64,000 nt of DNA from Trametes villosa (lineage: Eukaryota; Basidiomycota; Agaricomycetes; Polyporales; Polyporaceae): contig PUDQ02000001.1 in assembly GCA_002964805.2 (NCBI GenBank), positions 4,364,001-4,428,000 on the forward strand, in the 5' to 3' direction. Below are positions 36,000 to 47,343 of this stretch, piece after piece. The stretch's first letter is position 1. The number at the start of each line of letters is the position of its first letter. Below the pieces are notes generated by a model. It ran no database searches. It was not told where the DNA came from and saw only the letters and a list, made by a program, of their open reading frames with translations. Made by a program: the position numbers and the translations under genes.

Positions 36000-37260
36000 C
36001 TCATGCATTAGTGAGGTTCCCGAGGTAGATCTAAGAAGACATCAGTAAGACGTTCACTAACGCAAGCTGCGGGGTACTTACCCGAAGCAGGGATGAACAG
36101 AGTCGTCCGAGCGATCTTAGTGCGCCGGTAGGGACGACGGGGCACGCTCGCCTCTCGCGAGGTTGCATTACACACATGCAACCGCGAAAGACGATCTAGA
36201 TTGTAAACGTCAGTGGAGCTCTCCAACACCAGCGAAGACGGGTACCCACCTGATGCCCTAGAGGGGACAATGAACAAGAGTCGGGCCGCCTGGACAGGTT
36301 GACGAAGTCGAAGGGGGCGGGCGACAGCTTTCTCCTGGCAATCTTGATACGCCAGAAGGCGGAAAGAGGCCTACGCCCTCGTCCTCGGCATCGCATGTTC
36401 GCGTGCATGCGATGTGAGAGGAGAGTCTGTTAGGAAGCGTGTCAGCGGAGAGAATGAGGGTAATCAAAGGTATGCACTTACCAGGCCGTGAGGGTGAACG
36501 GTGAACGATCATCGAGCCTCCCTGACAAGTTGACGGTGGGAGGCCGATGTCCCTCTCTAAAGCGCAGAGAGGAGGAGACCGTGGTCGCCGCGTTGAAGGC
36601 GATAACGGTCCCCGAGATGGAAGGAGCGGCCCTCGCCAGAGGTTGGCAGGTGAGAGGCACACTCTTGCGGGTCGCCGACACGATGAACGGTATCGGGAGT
36701 GAACAGGTGAAACGCCGATCTTGGAAGGCGTCCCGAAAGGAAGGTAGGCGAAGTAGAACAGCGTCGCCCGGAGCGGTCCCCAGAGCCGCTCATGCTCAGT
36801 GCCCGATGATCGTCGTCCGTGAACGTGCCAGGCGGTGTGCGAGGACGAACAGGAGGTCGGGCTGGGGTTGGCGAAAGACACGCGACGTACACAGGCAACA
36901 TGGAGGTGGCGCCCACCGCCCCACGAGGCCTTGTACATCGAGCGCGTCTGGAAAAGAAAATGGCGGGTTTGTCGGCGGTGGAATACTCGCGGCCGTGAGC
37001 AGAGGCTGCGATGCCGACGAGCCGCCGTCGACAGTGATTGGGCGACAATGGACTTTCTCAAGGCCCATCGCCAACACCAAGCACCGCTGACGTTGTGAAA
37101 GAAAGCCGAAAATGGCCGGGATCGGGCTGGAGCGCCATGGGGATCCCGAGGTGCTGATGCACTGCAGTGGTTCTCATCAGGACGACAGCGGAAAGGAGTA
37201 GGGAGACTGGGCTTACCTGGCCAGAGGTTGAAAAGATATACTACTATTGTATGGTCAAGA
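36000..37260 (-). other. Candidate spliced transcript downstream of the array gene, copy A
   Basis: On the minus strand four canonical GT-AG pairs bound introns of fungal size: 37216-37162, 36481-36427, 36249-36196 and 36081-36031 (51-55 nt each). Two neighbouring exons share a motif (GTCAACNTGTC-type, around 36525 and 36302), suggesting exon duplication. No frame stays open across all copies: units A and C differ by indels that are not multiples of three. Either a decayed gene or a spliced non-coding RNA is possible; I cannot decide. Confidence 0.35.
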
Positions 37261-37374
37261 TGAGAGGGCTGTGTGGGATGCAGAGAGAAGGGGCCGGAAT
37301 ATGGGAATGAGCAGACATGGCAACAGACGAGGTCGCTTAGAGCATCTTGATATGCTCATGCTTCCTCGACGTTG

Positions 37375-38063
37375 TCAGCCTATCCCAGCACGCTCGCTCT
37401 TGGCCGTGTTCTCCTGGGACGCGAGTCAGCAAATAACTCAATGGTGTAGATGAGAACGCACCATTCTTCTACGTTCCCCAAGCGTGCGTCCCTCAATCCC
37501 TCCCACTCGACCCCTCGCAGCATCCTCGCCCTCCACCCCTTCGAACCCGAGCCAATCGTCCTCGTCCTCCTCCTCGCCCGAGATACTGATATCTTCGGAC
37601 GGACTGTCGATGATGCTGAAGTCCCTGCCGTTGAAAGTATGGCCGCACGCCTCCTTGATAGCCCCAGGACTGACACCGTCCCGAGGGTCCTCGGTACGAG
37701 CGTGTTGGCCGACTTCAACGACGCTGACTTTCTTAGCATCGTGTCTGACAGCCCTTGGCGGCGGAGCGACGGTGGCCGAGGTGTGCCAGTAGTCTCGAGC
37801 GGGGTGGTACACGAGATTGCAAGCGAGACCCCCAGCGTTGGTGGACTGGACGATGGGCAGTAGGGGCATATCGGAGCTGAGACGTTTGCGGATCTGTAGT
37901 ATGTCAGTATGACCGTCTATCACGGATGAGCCGAGGACGCCTCAGGACGGCTTACCAGAGATACCTCCGCCTCCAGACCGTGACGGCTGTATGCCTTCTC
38001 CACCCGAGAGCCGGAGAAGAAGTTGGCTACGCGAGCGAGCTGCGTGAAGAGGAAGCTTGTCAT
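37375..38063 (-). CDS. Array protein A (unrecognised family, 192 aa)
   Basis: Three minus-strand exons (38063-37956, 37893-37462, 37413-37375). Residues 1-36 (MTSFLFTQLARVANFFSG, then a Glu/Arg helix) lead into IRKRLSSDMPLLPIVQ. The long second exon has ACNLVYHPARDYWHTSATVA, PPPRAV, an Asp/Glu-rich acidic run (EEEDEDDW) and GRTLGERR. The last 12 residues (ENTAKSERAGIG) are encoded by a 39-nt exon. Between copies the differences in the last exon are mostly at third codon positions, which supports coding. A 10-residue segment DSPSEDISIS is present in A and B but not C and D. No signal peptide, membrane helix or known motif is visible. Function unknown. Confidence 0.6.
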
Positions 38064-38648
38064 GACGGCGAAGTACTGGTGGACGTATACTGAGTGTTTG
38101 ACGAGTGGTGATGGTGGTAGATAGAGATGAAAGGGCGCAAGGGGCTGGCGAACCGGGGCGCAGTCGACTAATCCCGGCTGGCAGGAGGCGGGCGAGGCTG
38201 CCAGTGTCCATGTCAGCCTCACGCTCCCGGAGTGCACCCGAGCAAGCCGAACACCCTCAGTCTAGATCGCAACGGCATGCGTGTTTAGGTACTCGTGCTT
38301 TCATAGGAGTGCGAGTCGTAGATCGGTGGTCGGTAACAAACAGGCAAGTCAGTGTACATGGCGGGTGCGTCGGCTGTTTGAACCAGGGTTAGGCCGCACA
38401 GCTGCATCCTCAGGCCTCAGTACTCAGTGGGTGCGCTTGTACACAGAGTCCGGTCTACTTGCTGCATTGAATGAGGCGTGTATGATGGGCGCGCGCGAGG
38501 GAGGACCGAGAGTAGACCATGCGCGGTAGGCCCAAGTGGAGATAGACAGACTGAGAGAAAGAGAGCGTGCACCGAGACGCAGATACATAAGTCGTCGCAG
38601 CAGTTTGAGCTTGACTTGAAGCCCATCCGGCACGAACTGCTCGACGCG

Positions 38649-38656
38649 TCACGTCA
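38649..38656. promoter_or_regulatory. Degenerate CRE-like site upstream of array gene A
   Basis: TCACGTCA, at the position where the other units have the ATF/CREB palindrome TGACGTCA, about 590 bases upstream of the array gene start. Confidence 0.35.
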
Positions 38657-38734
38657 TAGCCACCCTGCGCTCAAATAGACGCGCATGTCGCGTCGTGTCG
38701 CGTCTCGCGAGCTGCAACTTCGACTCATGAGCCA

Positions 38735-39064
38735 GAGGCGCGGAGCAGTGCTCTCGATCAAGATCTTCGACTGCATGAGTCCTCCTTTCTCTCCTCGTCG
38801 GCGTCCCCATCCTCCATATCCCCAGTCATATCTGCGAGCAACCCAGGAAACAGCGCGTACCCCATGCCGCCAGCCGATGTGGACCTCGCCATCGGACTTG
38901 GGTGTATCTCGAGGAGGGCGTTGACCATATCATGACTAAACTCCAGACGGGCGTGTCGTATTCCAAGTACATGAGCCAGTTCTACGCCATCTCCTACAAC
39001 TTCTGTACATCGTTCAAGATGCACGGGACTGGCGATCAGCCGGGCGGCAGGATTGGCCACCAAA
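38735..39064 (+). pseudogene. Cullin 5'-end fragment (copy 1 of the chimera)
   Basis: About 90% identical by eye to the 5' leader and first exon of CUL1 at 58074-58388, including EEGVDHIMTKLQTGVSYSKY and MHGTGDQPGG. The CUL1 start codon ATG is ATA here (38828-38830), so the cullin frame has lost its start. The fragment ends at a donor-like GTAAGT. Its intron (39065-39120) is homologous to CUL1 intron 1 and leads into the mannitol-1-phosphate dehydrogenase-like sequence instead of cullin exon 2. Confidence 0.8.
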
Positions 39065-39120
39065 GTAAGTACCTGTTCACTGTGGCTCGCAGTCTCGCCG
39101 GTGTATTGATCCTACTTCAG

Positions 39121-40262
39121 CTTGTCCACTTCGGCGCCGGTAACATTAGCAGCGGCTTCATCGGGCCTCTTTTCGTCCATTCCGGCTGTCTGATGTCACA
39201 TCTCCGCGTCCATGGACTAGTAGGTCATCTAGAAGCTCGACAACCAAGACTCACACAGTGTTCTCATCATTGATGGAGAAGAAGAGGAGCATCGCGAGGC
39301 CGTCTCTGATGTTTTCGTGGTTCTTTCCACCTCGGATGATGCCCTCCACGAGTTCGCCGACCCCACGGTCGACCACGGCCGGGCCCATCATCTGATTCAT
39401 CCTCGAGAACATCGCAGAGGCATTCGCGCAGGGCCTCCACGCGCGGCGCAAGCATCCATGCAAGAACAAGGTGAGCTTTCTAAATTCCCCAAGCAAGCAC
39501 ATCTTTGCTGCGTCTCCGGACGACACGTGCCACGCGTGGGTCGAGGTGCATGTTCTCGTGCCCCCGTTCGATCTGAAGGACGCGCAGTCCGCGCTCGACG
39601 TCGGCGTCGAGGGCTTCTACGAGCGGATCGTGGACGAGAAATCGTCGCATCGCACGCCGCTCGACGTGCACCTCAAGGGCATCCGCCTCACGCACGACCT
39701 GCAGACGTATATCGAGCGCAAGCTCTTCACGCTCAACGGCGGGCACGCGATCACGGCGTACCTCGGCTTCCTCAAGGGCTACGCGACGATCGACGAGGCG
39801 ATCTGCGACGCGGATATCTACGACCCCATACGGAACGCCCTCCTGAACGAGGGCGGCGCTGAACTACGGCAGCGGCACAAGTCCGACGAGCAGGAGTATG
39901 GTCAGTACGTCGAGAAGACGCTCGACCGCTTCGCGAACCCGAAGCTCAAGGACGACATCGTGCGCGTCGGCCGCCAGCCGCTGCGCAAGCTGGAGAAGGG
40001 CGACAGGCTGCTCGGGCCTGGGCACATGGCGCGCGAATACGGCCTTCCGATCGACAACCTTGTGAAGGGCATCACGGCGTCATTCCTGTACGAGGTGCCG
40101 GACGACAAGCAGAGCGTCGAGCTGCAGAAGAAGATCGAGCAGCAGGGCATCGAGAAGACCGTCGCCGAGATCACCGGCTTCGCAGTAGGGACTGAGGAGC
40201 ACCGCAAGATCCTGGACGCGGACGCCGCGCTGCGCAAATCCGATGCGAGACGTAGTAGCCAC
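39121..40262 (+). pseudogene. mtlD: Decayed mannitol-1-phosphate 5-dehydrogenase (copy 1)
   Basis: The N-terminal NAD-binding motif is readable (VHFGAGNISSGFIGPLFVHS), then the frame breaks in the segment 39185-39250. The C-terminal domain is open from about 39540: VEGFYERIVDEKSSHRTPLD, then VHLKGIRLTHDLQTYIERKL and FTLNGGHAITAYLGFLKGYA. Blocks further on are ANPKLKDDIVRVGRQPLRKL and AREYGLPIDNLVKGI. The middle region with the family's ENM motif is missing or scrambled. Intact M1PDH (about 380-390 aa) interconverts fructose-6-phosphate and mannitol-1-phosphate with NAD(H). This copy cannot encode a full enzyme. The last residues also diverge from the family end and run into unit B sequence. 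Confidence 0.8.
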
Positions 40263-40502
40263 TCGTATATTGCGAAAGTGGGTCTCTGTCCCATCAATAG
40301 TGCGAAGCTGTTCATGCTAACAACTATCAGACCAGAGAACGCCTACAGCATCAAGCTCATCCTCATAGAGTACGTTGTATACCTTGTACACCGATGTAAC
40401 ACCAGTTAGTCGCTGTAGCCCCGTCAAAGACTGGGGAAAGTCGCGGCTTTGAACACCCCGGTTCCATGCTCAGCTCAGACAAATTGTCGCACGGAACATG
40501 TT

Positions 40503-40519
40503 GTTATTCCGAGAATAAC
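40503..40519 (-). other. Conserved hairpin, copy B
   Basis: GTTATT-CCGAG-AATAAC; same stem as copy A, loop base changed. Confidence 0.6.
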
Positions 40520-41025
40520 ACGCCTACAGGAACAAGCCAAGCGCGCTACATCATCCTCGACTCTATGGCACGTCTGCCATCTCCATCGCAAGTTGCGCGA
40601 ATCGGGGAAAGAGTCGGTATGAGCGTGAAGAGCGCAGTCCGAAAAATGAGCACGATCTGGACGCGGAAGCGGTCAGTCCGATATCAAAGGAGGGATGGCA
40701 GGGGGGACATACGAGCGTGCGGGATCCTACATGCACCCCAGGAGCCAGCTCTGGGGTGGGGACCGGTGAAGCTTGAAGCGGGTGTGCGCCGGTCGGCGTC
40801 GTTCGGTAGGTATCGGAGCGCCGCCGATGGGTAGAGGAAAGCACGTGAGCAGGATAGCGTCGAAAGCGTCGAAAGCGAGAGCCTAGATGGCATGTGTGGG
40901 TACCATAGGTGTCGGCGCCAGAGTGGGAGCGCCGCAGGACTGGGAGTGGTGATGCAGCGGGCGCGTCGTTTCCGTGCATGGAAGATGACGCGCCCGCATG
41001 GCATCGAATTGCCCCGGGAGTCTCA

Positions 41026-42300
41026 CTCATGCATTAGTGAGGTTCCCGAGGTAGATCTAAGAAGACATCAGTAAGACGTTCACTAACGCAAGCTGCGGGG
41101 TACTTACCCGAAGCAGGGATGAACAGAGTCGTCCGAGCGATCTTAGTGCGCCGGTAGGGACGATGGGGCACGCTCGCCTCTCGCGAGGTTGCACTACACA
41201 CATGCAACCGCGAAAGACGATCTAGATTGCAAACGTCAGTGGAGCTCTCTAACACCAGCGAAGACGGGTACCCACCTGATGCCCTAGAGGGGACAATGAA
41301 TAAGAGTCGGGCCGCCTGGACAGGTTGACGAAGTCGAAGGGGGCGGGCGACAGCTTTCTGCTGGCAATCTTGATAGGCCAGAAGGCGGAAAGAGGCCTAC
41401 GCCCTCGTCCTCGGCATCGCATGTTCGCGTGCATGCGATGTGAGAGGAGAGTCTGTTAGGAAGCGTGTCAGCGGAGAGAATGAGGGTAATCAAAGGTATG
41501 CACTTACCAGGCCGTGAGGGTGAACGGTGAACGATCATCGAGCCTCCCTGACAAGTTGACGGTGGGAGGCCGATGTCCCTCTCTAAAGCGCAGAGAGGAG
41601 GAGACCGTGGTCGCCGCGTTGAAGGCGATAACGGTCCCCGAGATGGAAGGAGCGGCCCTCACCAGAGGTTGGCAGGTGAGAGGCACACTCTTGCGGGTCG
41701 CCGACACGATGAACGGTATCGGGAGTGAACAGGTGAAACGCCGATCTTGGAAGGCGTCCCGAAAGGAAGGTAGGCGAAGTAGAACAGCGTCGCCCGGAGC
41801 GGTCGCCAGAGCCGCTCATGATCAGTGCCCGATGATCGTCGTCCGTGAACGTGCCAGGCGGTGTGCGAGGACGAACAGGAGGTCGGGCTAGGGTTGGCGA
41901 AAGACACGCGACGTACACAGGCAACATGGAGGTGGCGCCCACCGCCCCACGAGGCCTTGTACATCGAGCGCGTCTGGAAAAGAAAATGGCGGGTTTGTCG
42001 GTGGTGGAATACTCGCGGCCGTGAGCAGAGGCTGCGATGCCGACGAGCCGCCGTCGACAGTGATTGGGCGACAATGGACTTTCTCAAGGCCCATCGCCAA
42101 CACCAAGCACCGCTGACGTTGTGAAAGAAAGCCGAAAATGGCCGGGATCGGGCTGGAGCGCCATGGGGATCCCGAAGTGGTGATGCACTGCAGTGGTTCT
42201 CATCAGGGCGACAGCGGAAAGGGGTAGGGAGACTGGGCTTACCTCGCCAGAGGTTGAAAAAATACTACTACTGTTGTATGGTCAAGATGAGAGGGTTATG
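41026..42300 (-). other. Candidate spliced transcript, copy B
   Basis: Holds the same four donor/acceptor pairs as copy A. The first donor reads GCGAG|GTAAGC here. Confidence 0.35.
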
Positions 42301-42417
42301 GAGGGATGCAGAGAGGAGCTGCCGGTGTATGACGAGGGTATGAGCCGAAATGATCAGGCTTGGCGACAGGCGAGGTCGTTTAGAGCATCTTGATATGCTC
42401 ATGCTTCCTCGATCTTG

Positions 42418-43090
42418 TCAGCCTATTCCGGCACGCTCATCCTTGGCGGCGTTCTCCTGCAACGCGTGTCAGCGATGAGCTCGATAGAACATACGAGAAC
42501 GCACCATTGTCCTGCGTTCCCCGAGCGTATGTCTCTCAATCTCTCCCGATCGATCCCACGCAACTCCATCCTCACCCTCCACCTCCTCGAACCCGAACCA
42601 ATCGTCTTCCTCCTCCTCGCCCGAGATACTGATATCTTCGGACGGACTGTCGGTGATGCTGAAGTCCCTGTCATTGAATGTATGGCCGCGCGCCTCCTTG
42701 ATAGCCCCAGGACTGACACCGTCCTGAGGGTCCTCGGTACGAGCGCGTCGGCCGACTCCAACGACGTTGACTTCCTTGGCATCGAGGCTGACAGCCCTTG
42801 GCGGCGGAGCGACGGTGGCCGAGCTGTGCCAGTAGTCTCGAGCGGGGTGGTACACGAGATTGCAAGCGAGACCCCCGGCGTCGGTGGACTGGACGATGGG
42901 CAGCAGTGGCATATCGGAGCTGAGACGTTTACGGATCTGTAGTACGTCAGTATGGCAGTCTATCGCGGATGAGCCGAGGTCGACTTACCCGAGACACCTC
43001 CGCCTGTAGACGGCTGCATGCCTTCTCCACCAGAGAGCCGGAGAAAAAGTTCGCCACGCGAGCGAGCTGCGTGTAGACGAAGCTTGTCAT
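42418..43090 (-). CDS. Array protein B (unrecognised family)
   Basis: Three exons as in copy A: MTSFVYTQLARVANFFSGS, then IRKRLSSDMPLLPIVQSTDA and the acidic segment (EEEEDDWFGFEE). The end is ENAAKDERAGIG. All splice sites are intact and the frame is open. Substitutions against A in the final exon include several silent third-position changes. Function unknown. Confidence 0.6.
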
Positions 43091-43633
43091 GGCGGCGAAG
43101 TGCTGGTGGACGTATACTGCGGTTTGACGAGCGGTGATGGTGGTAGATAGAGATGAAAGGGCGCAAGGGGTTTCCGAACAGAGGTGCAGTCGAGTTAGCC
43201 CGGCCGGCAGGAGGCGGGCGAGGCTGCCAGTGCCCATGTCAGCCTCAGGCTCCCGTGCAACCGAGTAGTAAGCCGAACGCTCTCAGTGTGGATCGCAACT
43301 GCATGCGTGTTTGCTTTCACAAGAGTACAACTCGCAAGCTTCTTGACTAGTAGCAAACCCGAGGCAGTTCGATATACGCCGGGTGCCCCCGCTGTTTGGA
43401 CAGGGGGTAGGTTATGTACCGCAGTCCTAGCCTCTAGCCGGGGCCGCTCGCACAGGCAGTCCCAGATTGCAAAGACCCGTCTACTTGATGCGTTGAACGA
43501 GGCGTGTATACATGGCGCGAGAGAGATCAGCCAAGACTACCATGCGTGATGGGTTCAAGCAGTACTATAGTGAGAGAGGGAGAAAGAGAGCACCGAGACG
43601 CGTATGTCTGCTTGAAGCTGTCTGGTTGACGCG

Positions 43634-43641
43634 TGACGTCA
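43634..43641. promoter_or_regulatory. CRE/ATF site upstream of array gene B
   Basis: TGACGTCA within GCGTGACGTCAT, about 545 bases upstream of the array gene start. Nearby is a conserved GCGCTCAAATAG block. Confidence 0.45.
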
Positions 43642-43721
43642 TAGCCTCGATGCGCTCAAATAGGCGCGCCCGTCGCGTCGCGTCCGCGGCGTCTCGCAAG
43701 CTGCGATGAGACTCGGAGCCC

Positions 43722-44032
43722 GAGGCGCGGAGCTAGTGCTCTTGATCAAGATCCTCGACTACATACACCCTCCATTCCCTCCTCGTCGGCGTCCACGTTA
43801 ACTCCATAATCCCAGTGCATCATGGTTGTGAGCAACCCGGCAAACAACGCATACCAGCGCATACCCCATGCCGCCAGCCAACGTGGACCTCGCCACGACC
43901 TGGGCGTGTCTCCAAGCGGGCATGTCGTACTCTAAGTACATGTGTCAGGCTTTAAACAGTCTCCTACAACTACTGCACGTCGTCCGAGATGCACGGTACG
44001 AGCGATCAGCCCGGCGGCGGGATTAGCACCGA
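43722..44032 (+). pseudogene. Cullin 5'-end fragment (copy 2 of the chimera)
   Basis: Homologous to the CUL1 5' leader and exon 1, but with a shortened TKLQTG region (deletion after TTWACLQ-like sequence) and a frame break. The following intron lacks an AG acceptor: the position of CTTCAG in copy 1 reads CTGCAC here (about 44079-44084). Confidence 0.75.
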
Positions 44033-44082
44033 CGTAAGTGTTCACTGTGCCTTACAGTCTCGTTGGTGTATTGATCCTACTG

Positions 44083-45226
44083 CACTTTGTCCCGTTCGGC
44101 GCGGTAACATTAGCCGCGGCTTCGTTCGGCCTCTTCAAGTAAACTTTGGCCACCACGTCTTCGCGGACTTGAACTAGTCGGTCATCCGCTCGACAACCAA
44201 GACTCATGCAGGGTTCTCATCCACAATAAAGATGAAGAGGGGCATCGCGAGGTTGTCTCCGAGGTCTCCGAGGTTCTGTTTACCTCGGACGATGCCCTCC
44301 ACGAGTTTGCCTTCACCGCTGTCGACCGCCCGGGTCGGGCCCGTCATTTTCGAGAAGATCGCAGAGGCGTTTGCGTAGGGTCTGTACGCGCGGCGCAAGC
44401 ATCGCGCGCAAGAACATGGTGAGCGTTCAACTCCGAGACATCGACACTCCCAAAACACGTATTTGCCACACTCCTGGACGACAGGTACCGCGCGTGGGTC
44501 GCGTCGCACGTCCTCGTGCTCCTGTTCGACACCAAAGACAGCCGGCTGGCGCTCGGCCTTAGTTATGAGGGATTCTACGAGTGGGTCGTGGACGAGGGCG
44601 CGCTGCATCGCACGCCCCTCGACGTGCACCTCAAGGGCATCCGCCTCACGCGCGACCTGCAGGCGTACATCGAGCGCATGCTCTTCACGCTCAACTGTGG
44701 GCACGCGATCACCGCGTACCTCGGCTTCCTCAAGGGCTACGCGACGATCGACGAGGCGATCCGCGACGCGGACATCCACGACACGGTGCGGAACGCGCTC
44801 CTGAACGAGGGCGGCGCCGCGCTGCGCAAGCGGCACAAGTTCGACGAGCAGGAGTACAAGCAGTATGTCGAGAAGACGCTCGACCGCTTCGCGAACCCGA
44901 AGCTTAAGCACGACATCGTGCGCGTCGGCTGCCAGCCGCTGCGAAAGCTTCCGGCTGTTCGGGCCTGCGCATATGGCGCGCAACTCGTACGGGCTCTCGA
45001 TCGATAGCCTCGTGAAGGGCATCGCCGCCGCGCTCTTGTACGAGGTGCCGGACGACAAGCAGAGCGTCGAGCTGCAGAAGGGGATCGAGGAGCAGGGCAT
45101 CAACAAGACTGTTGCCGAGATCACCGGGTTCGCAGAAGGGAGCGAGGAGCACCGCAATATCCTCGACGCATATGATATGCCGCCCTGCGCAAATCCGACA
45201 CGAGGCGTGGTCACTTTCAGGTTGTA
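44083..45226 (+). pseudogene. mtlD: Decayed mannitol-1-phosphate 5-dehydrogenase (copy 2)
   Basis: The NAD-binding motif has a one-base deletion (FGA/GNISRGF split between frames) and a stop follows HHVFADLN. The C-terminal part is readable from about 44560 (EGFYEWVVDEGALHRTPLD, then AYIERMLFTLNCGHAITAYL). A second deletion after RVGCQPLRKL, at about 44950, shifts the frame; the rest (SLVKGIAAALLYEVPDDKQS, AEITGF) is in another frame. It is clearly non-functional. It is somewhat closer to the family consensus than copy 1 in parts (LFTLNCGHAITAYLG). Confidence 0.85.
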
Positions 45227-45461
45227 AAGGTAGTTTCTGGTTCATCGCTACCGTCGGGGTGGAGTCCGTTTATGCTAATGCGCAGATGACAGGAAAGCTG
45301 CGGAATCGACCGCATTCTCGTAAATGATATTGTACACTTTGTACATACACCGTTGTAATCATAGTCAATCTCTATCGACCCGTCGAATACCAGGGGAAGT
45401 CGCGACGTTAAACAGCCTATCCCATGCTCAGCTCAGACGCATCGTCGCACAGGTCACGATT

Positions 45462-45478
45462 GTTATTTCGAGAATAAC
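45462..45478 (-). other. Conserved hairpin, copy C
   Basis: GTTATT-TCGAG-AATAAC; stem identical, loop base changed. Confidence 0.6.
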
Positions 45479-45984
45479 ACGCCTACAGGAACAAGCTAGT
45501 ACGCTACTGTCACCTCGACTCCATGGCCACCTCCATCGCATGATGCGCGAATCAGAGGAAGAGTCGGTATGAACGTGAAGAGCGTAGTCCACAGGATGAG
45601 CACGATCTGCACCGAGAGCGGTCAGTCCGATATTCAGGGAGGAATGACATAGAGAACATACGATCATGCAACATCCCACATGCACCCTAGGTGCCAGCCC
45701 TAGGGTGGCGGAGCTTGAGGCGGATGCGAGTGAGTCGGTCGGCAGCGTCGTTCGGTAGGTATCGGAGCGCCGCCGGTTGTCCAGGAAAGCACGAAAGCGT
45801 CGAGAGCGGGAGAGCGAATGCCCAGTCGGTGTGTGGGCAGCGCAGTGGTTGGCGCCAGAGTAGGGGCGGCACCAGGAGGCCTGGGGTGGCGGGGTGGCGG
45901 GCGGGTCGTTTCCGTGCATGGAAGACAGTCGCGCCCGCGCATCGAAGTACGCCGGAGACCTCACGCATGCATTCGTGAGGTTCC

Positions 45985-47215
45985 CGGAGTAAATCTAGAG
46001 CGAAATTAGCAAATGATCGCTGACAGTCGTTGCGCAGCACTCACCAGATGCAAGATGAGCAGAAAATATTCGTCTGAGCGAGCTTGGTACGCCTGGAGAG
46101 ACGACAGAGCACAGTCGTTTAGCGCGAAGTTGCATGCCGCATACATGCAACTCAGCAAACGATCTAGGATAGAAGATATCAGGCGATGGGGGCTACGAGC
46201 AGCCAAAGAGTAGCACGAACCTGATGCCCCAGAGGATGAACGATGAACGAAAGTCGAGCCGCCCAGACAAGTTGACGAAGTCGAAGGGGGCGGCCGACAG
46301 GTTTCTCCCGGCAATCTTGACATGCCAGGAGAGTGGAAAGAGGCCCACGCCCTCGCCCTCGGCATCGCATGTTTGCGTGCATGCAATGCGAGAGGAGAGT
46401 CTGTCAGGAAGAGTGTCAGCGGAGAGGACGAGCGGTGGGCAAAGGTATGTACTTACCAGGCCATGGGGGCGAGCAGTGAACGATTGTCGGGCCTCCTCGA
46501 TAGGTTGATAGTGGGAGGCTGACGTCCCTCTTGAGGATGCAGAGGGAAGAGACTGCGATCGCGGTGTTGGCGGCGAGCACGGCCCCCGAAGGGGTGCAAG
46601 GAGCGAGCTTCACCACTGGTTGGCAGGCGAGAGGCGCGTCCTCGCGGGTAGCCGACGCAAAGAACAGCGTCGGGAGTGTACAGGTGAGACGCCAAACTTG
46701 AGCGACGTCCCAAACGGAAGGGTGGGCGAAGCAGAACAACTTCGCCCGGAGCAGTCGCCAAAACCACTCGTGCTCGTTGCCCGACAATCGTCGTCCGTGA
46801 ATGCGCCGGGCGGTGCGCGAATACGGACGAGATCTCGGACTTGGGTTGGCGAGAGACACGCGACGTATACAGGCAACATGGAAGCGGCGCCCACCGCCCC
46901 ACGAGGCCTTGTACGTCGAGCGTGCTGTGAAGGAGAAAATGGCGGGTTCGTCGGCGGTTGAAGATTCGCGGCTGTGAGCAGAGGCTGTGATGCCGAAGAC
47001 CCGCCGTCAACAATGCTTGTGCGGCGATGGACTTTCTCAAGGTCCGTCACCAGCTTCAAACACCGCTGACGTCGAAAAAAGAATCCTGAAAGTGGCCGGG
47101 ATCGGGCTGGAGCGCCGGAGGGATCGTGCACTGCAGTGGATCTCGTTAGGAGAACAGCGGATAGGTGTAGGGGAGAATGGGCTTACCTGGCCATAGACTA
47201 GAAATATACTACTAC
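45985..47215 (-). other. Candidate spliced transcript, copy C
   Basis: The same splice-like pairs as copy A are visible, but the exon between the third and fourth introns is 119 nt instead of 114 nt, so no common reading frame is kept. Confidence 0.35.
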
Positions 47216-47343
47216 TATCATACTGTCGAGAAGGGAGGGGGGAGGGAAGCAGAGAGAAGCGGCCGGAGTATGGGAATGATCAGGCATGGCAACAGACGAG
47301 GTCGCTTAGAGCATCTTGATATGCTCATGCTTCCTCGACGTTG

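Larger units (their letters stand above)
35400..38734. repeat. Tandem array unit A
   Basis: First of five related units. From left to right it holds the conserved hairpin (35440-35456), a segment with four conserved minus-strand splice-like site pairs (36031-37216), the array protein gene (37375-38063, -) and an upstream region with a cAMP-response-like site. 36.0-37.2 kb is nearly identical to 41.0-42.2 kb in unit B. The right border is the junction with the cullin-derived fragment at a GAGGCGC motif (38735). Confidence 0.85.
40470..43721. repeat. Tandem array unit B
   Basis: Same order as unit A. The stretch 41030-42200 is almost identical to 36000-37170 (offset about 5.03 kb), much closer than to C, D or E, while the flanking chimeras of A and B are more divergent. 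Confidence 0.85.

Noticed and set aside
36260..37061. Long minus-strand frame in unit A (and matching frames in B and D) as a protein gene
   Set aside because: It runs straight through the conserved splice-like sites and is not kept in frame between copies.
38735..40262. A working cullin-M1PDH fusion gene
   Set aside because: The cullin start codon is lost and the M1PDH frame breaks after the NAD motif, so no complete product can be made as read.
44204..45214. 336-codon minus-strand frame over the second M1PDH copy
   Set aside because: Antisense shadow of the M1PDH coding sequence, which is unmistakable on the plus strand.
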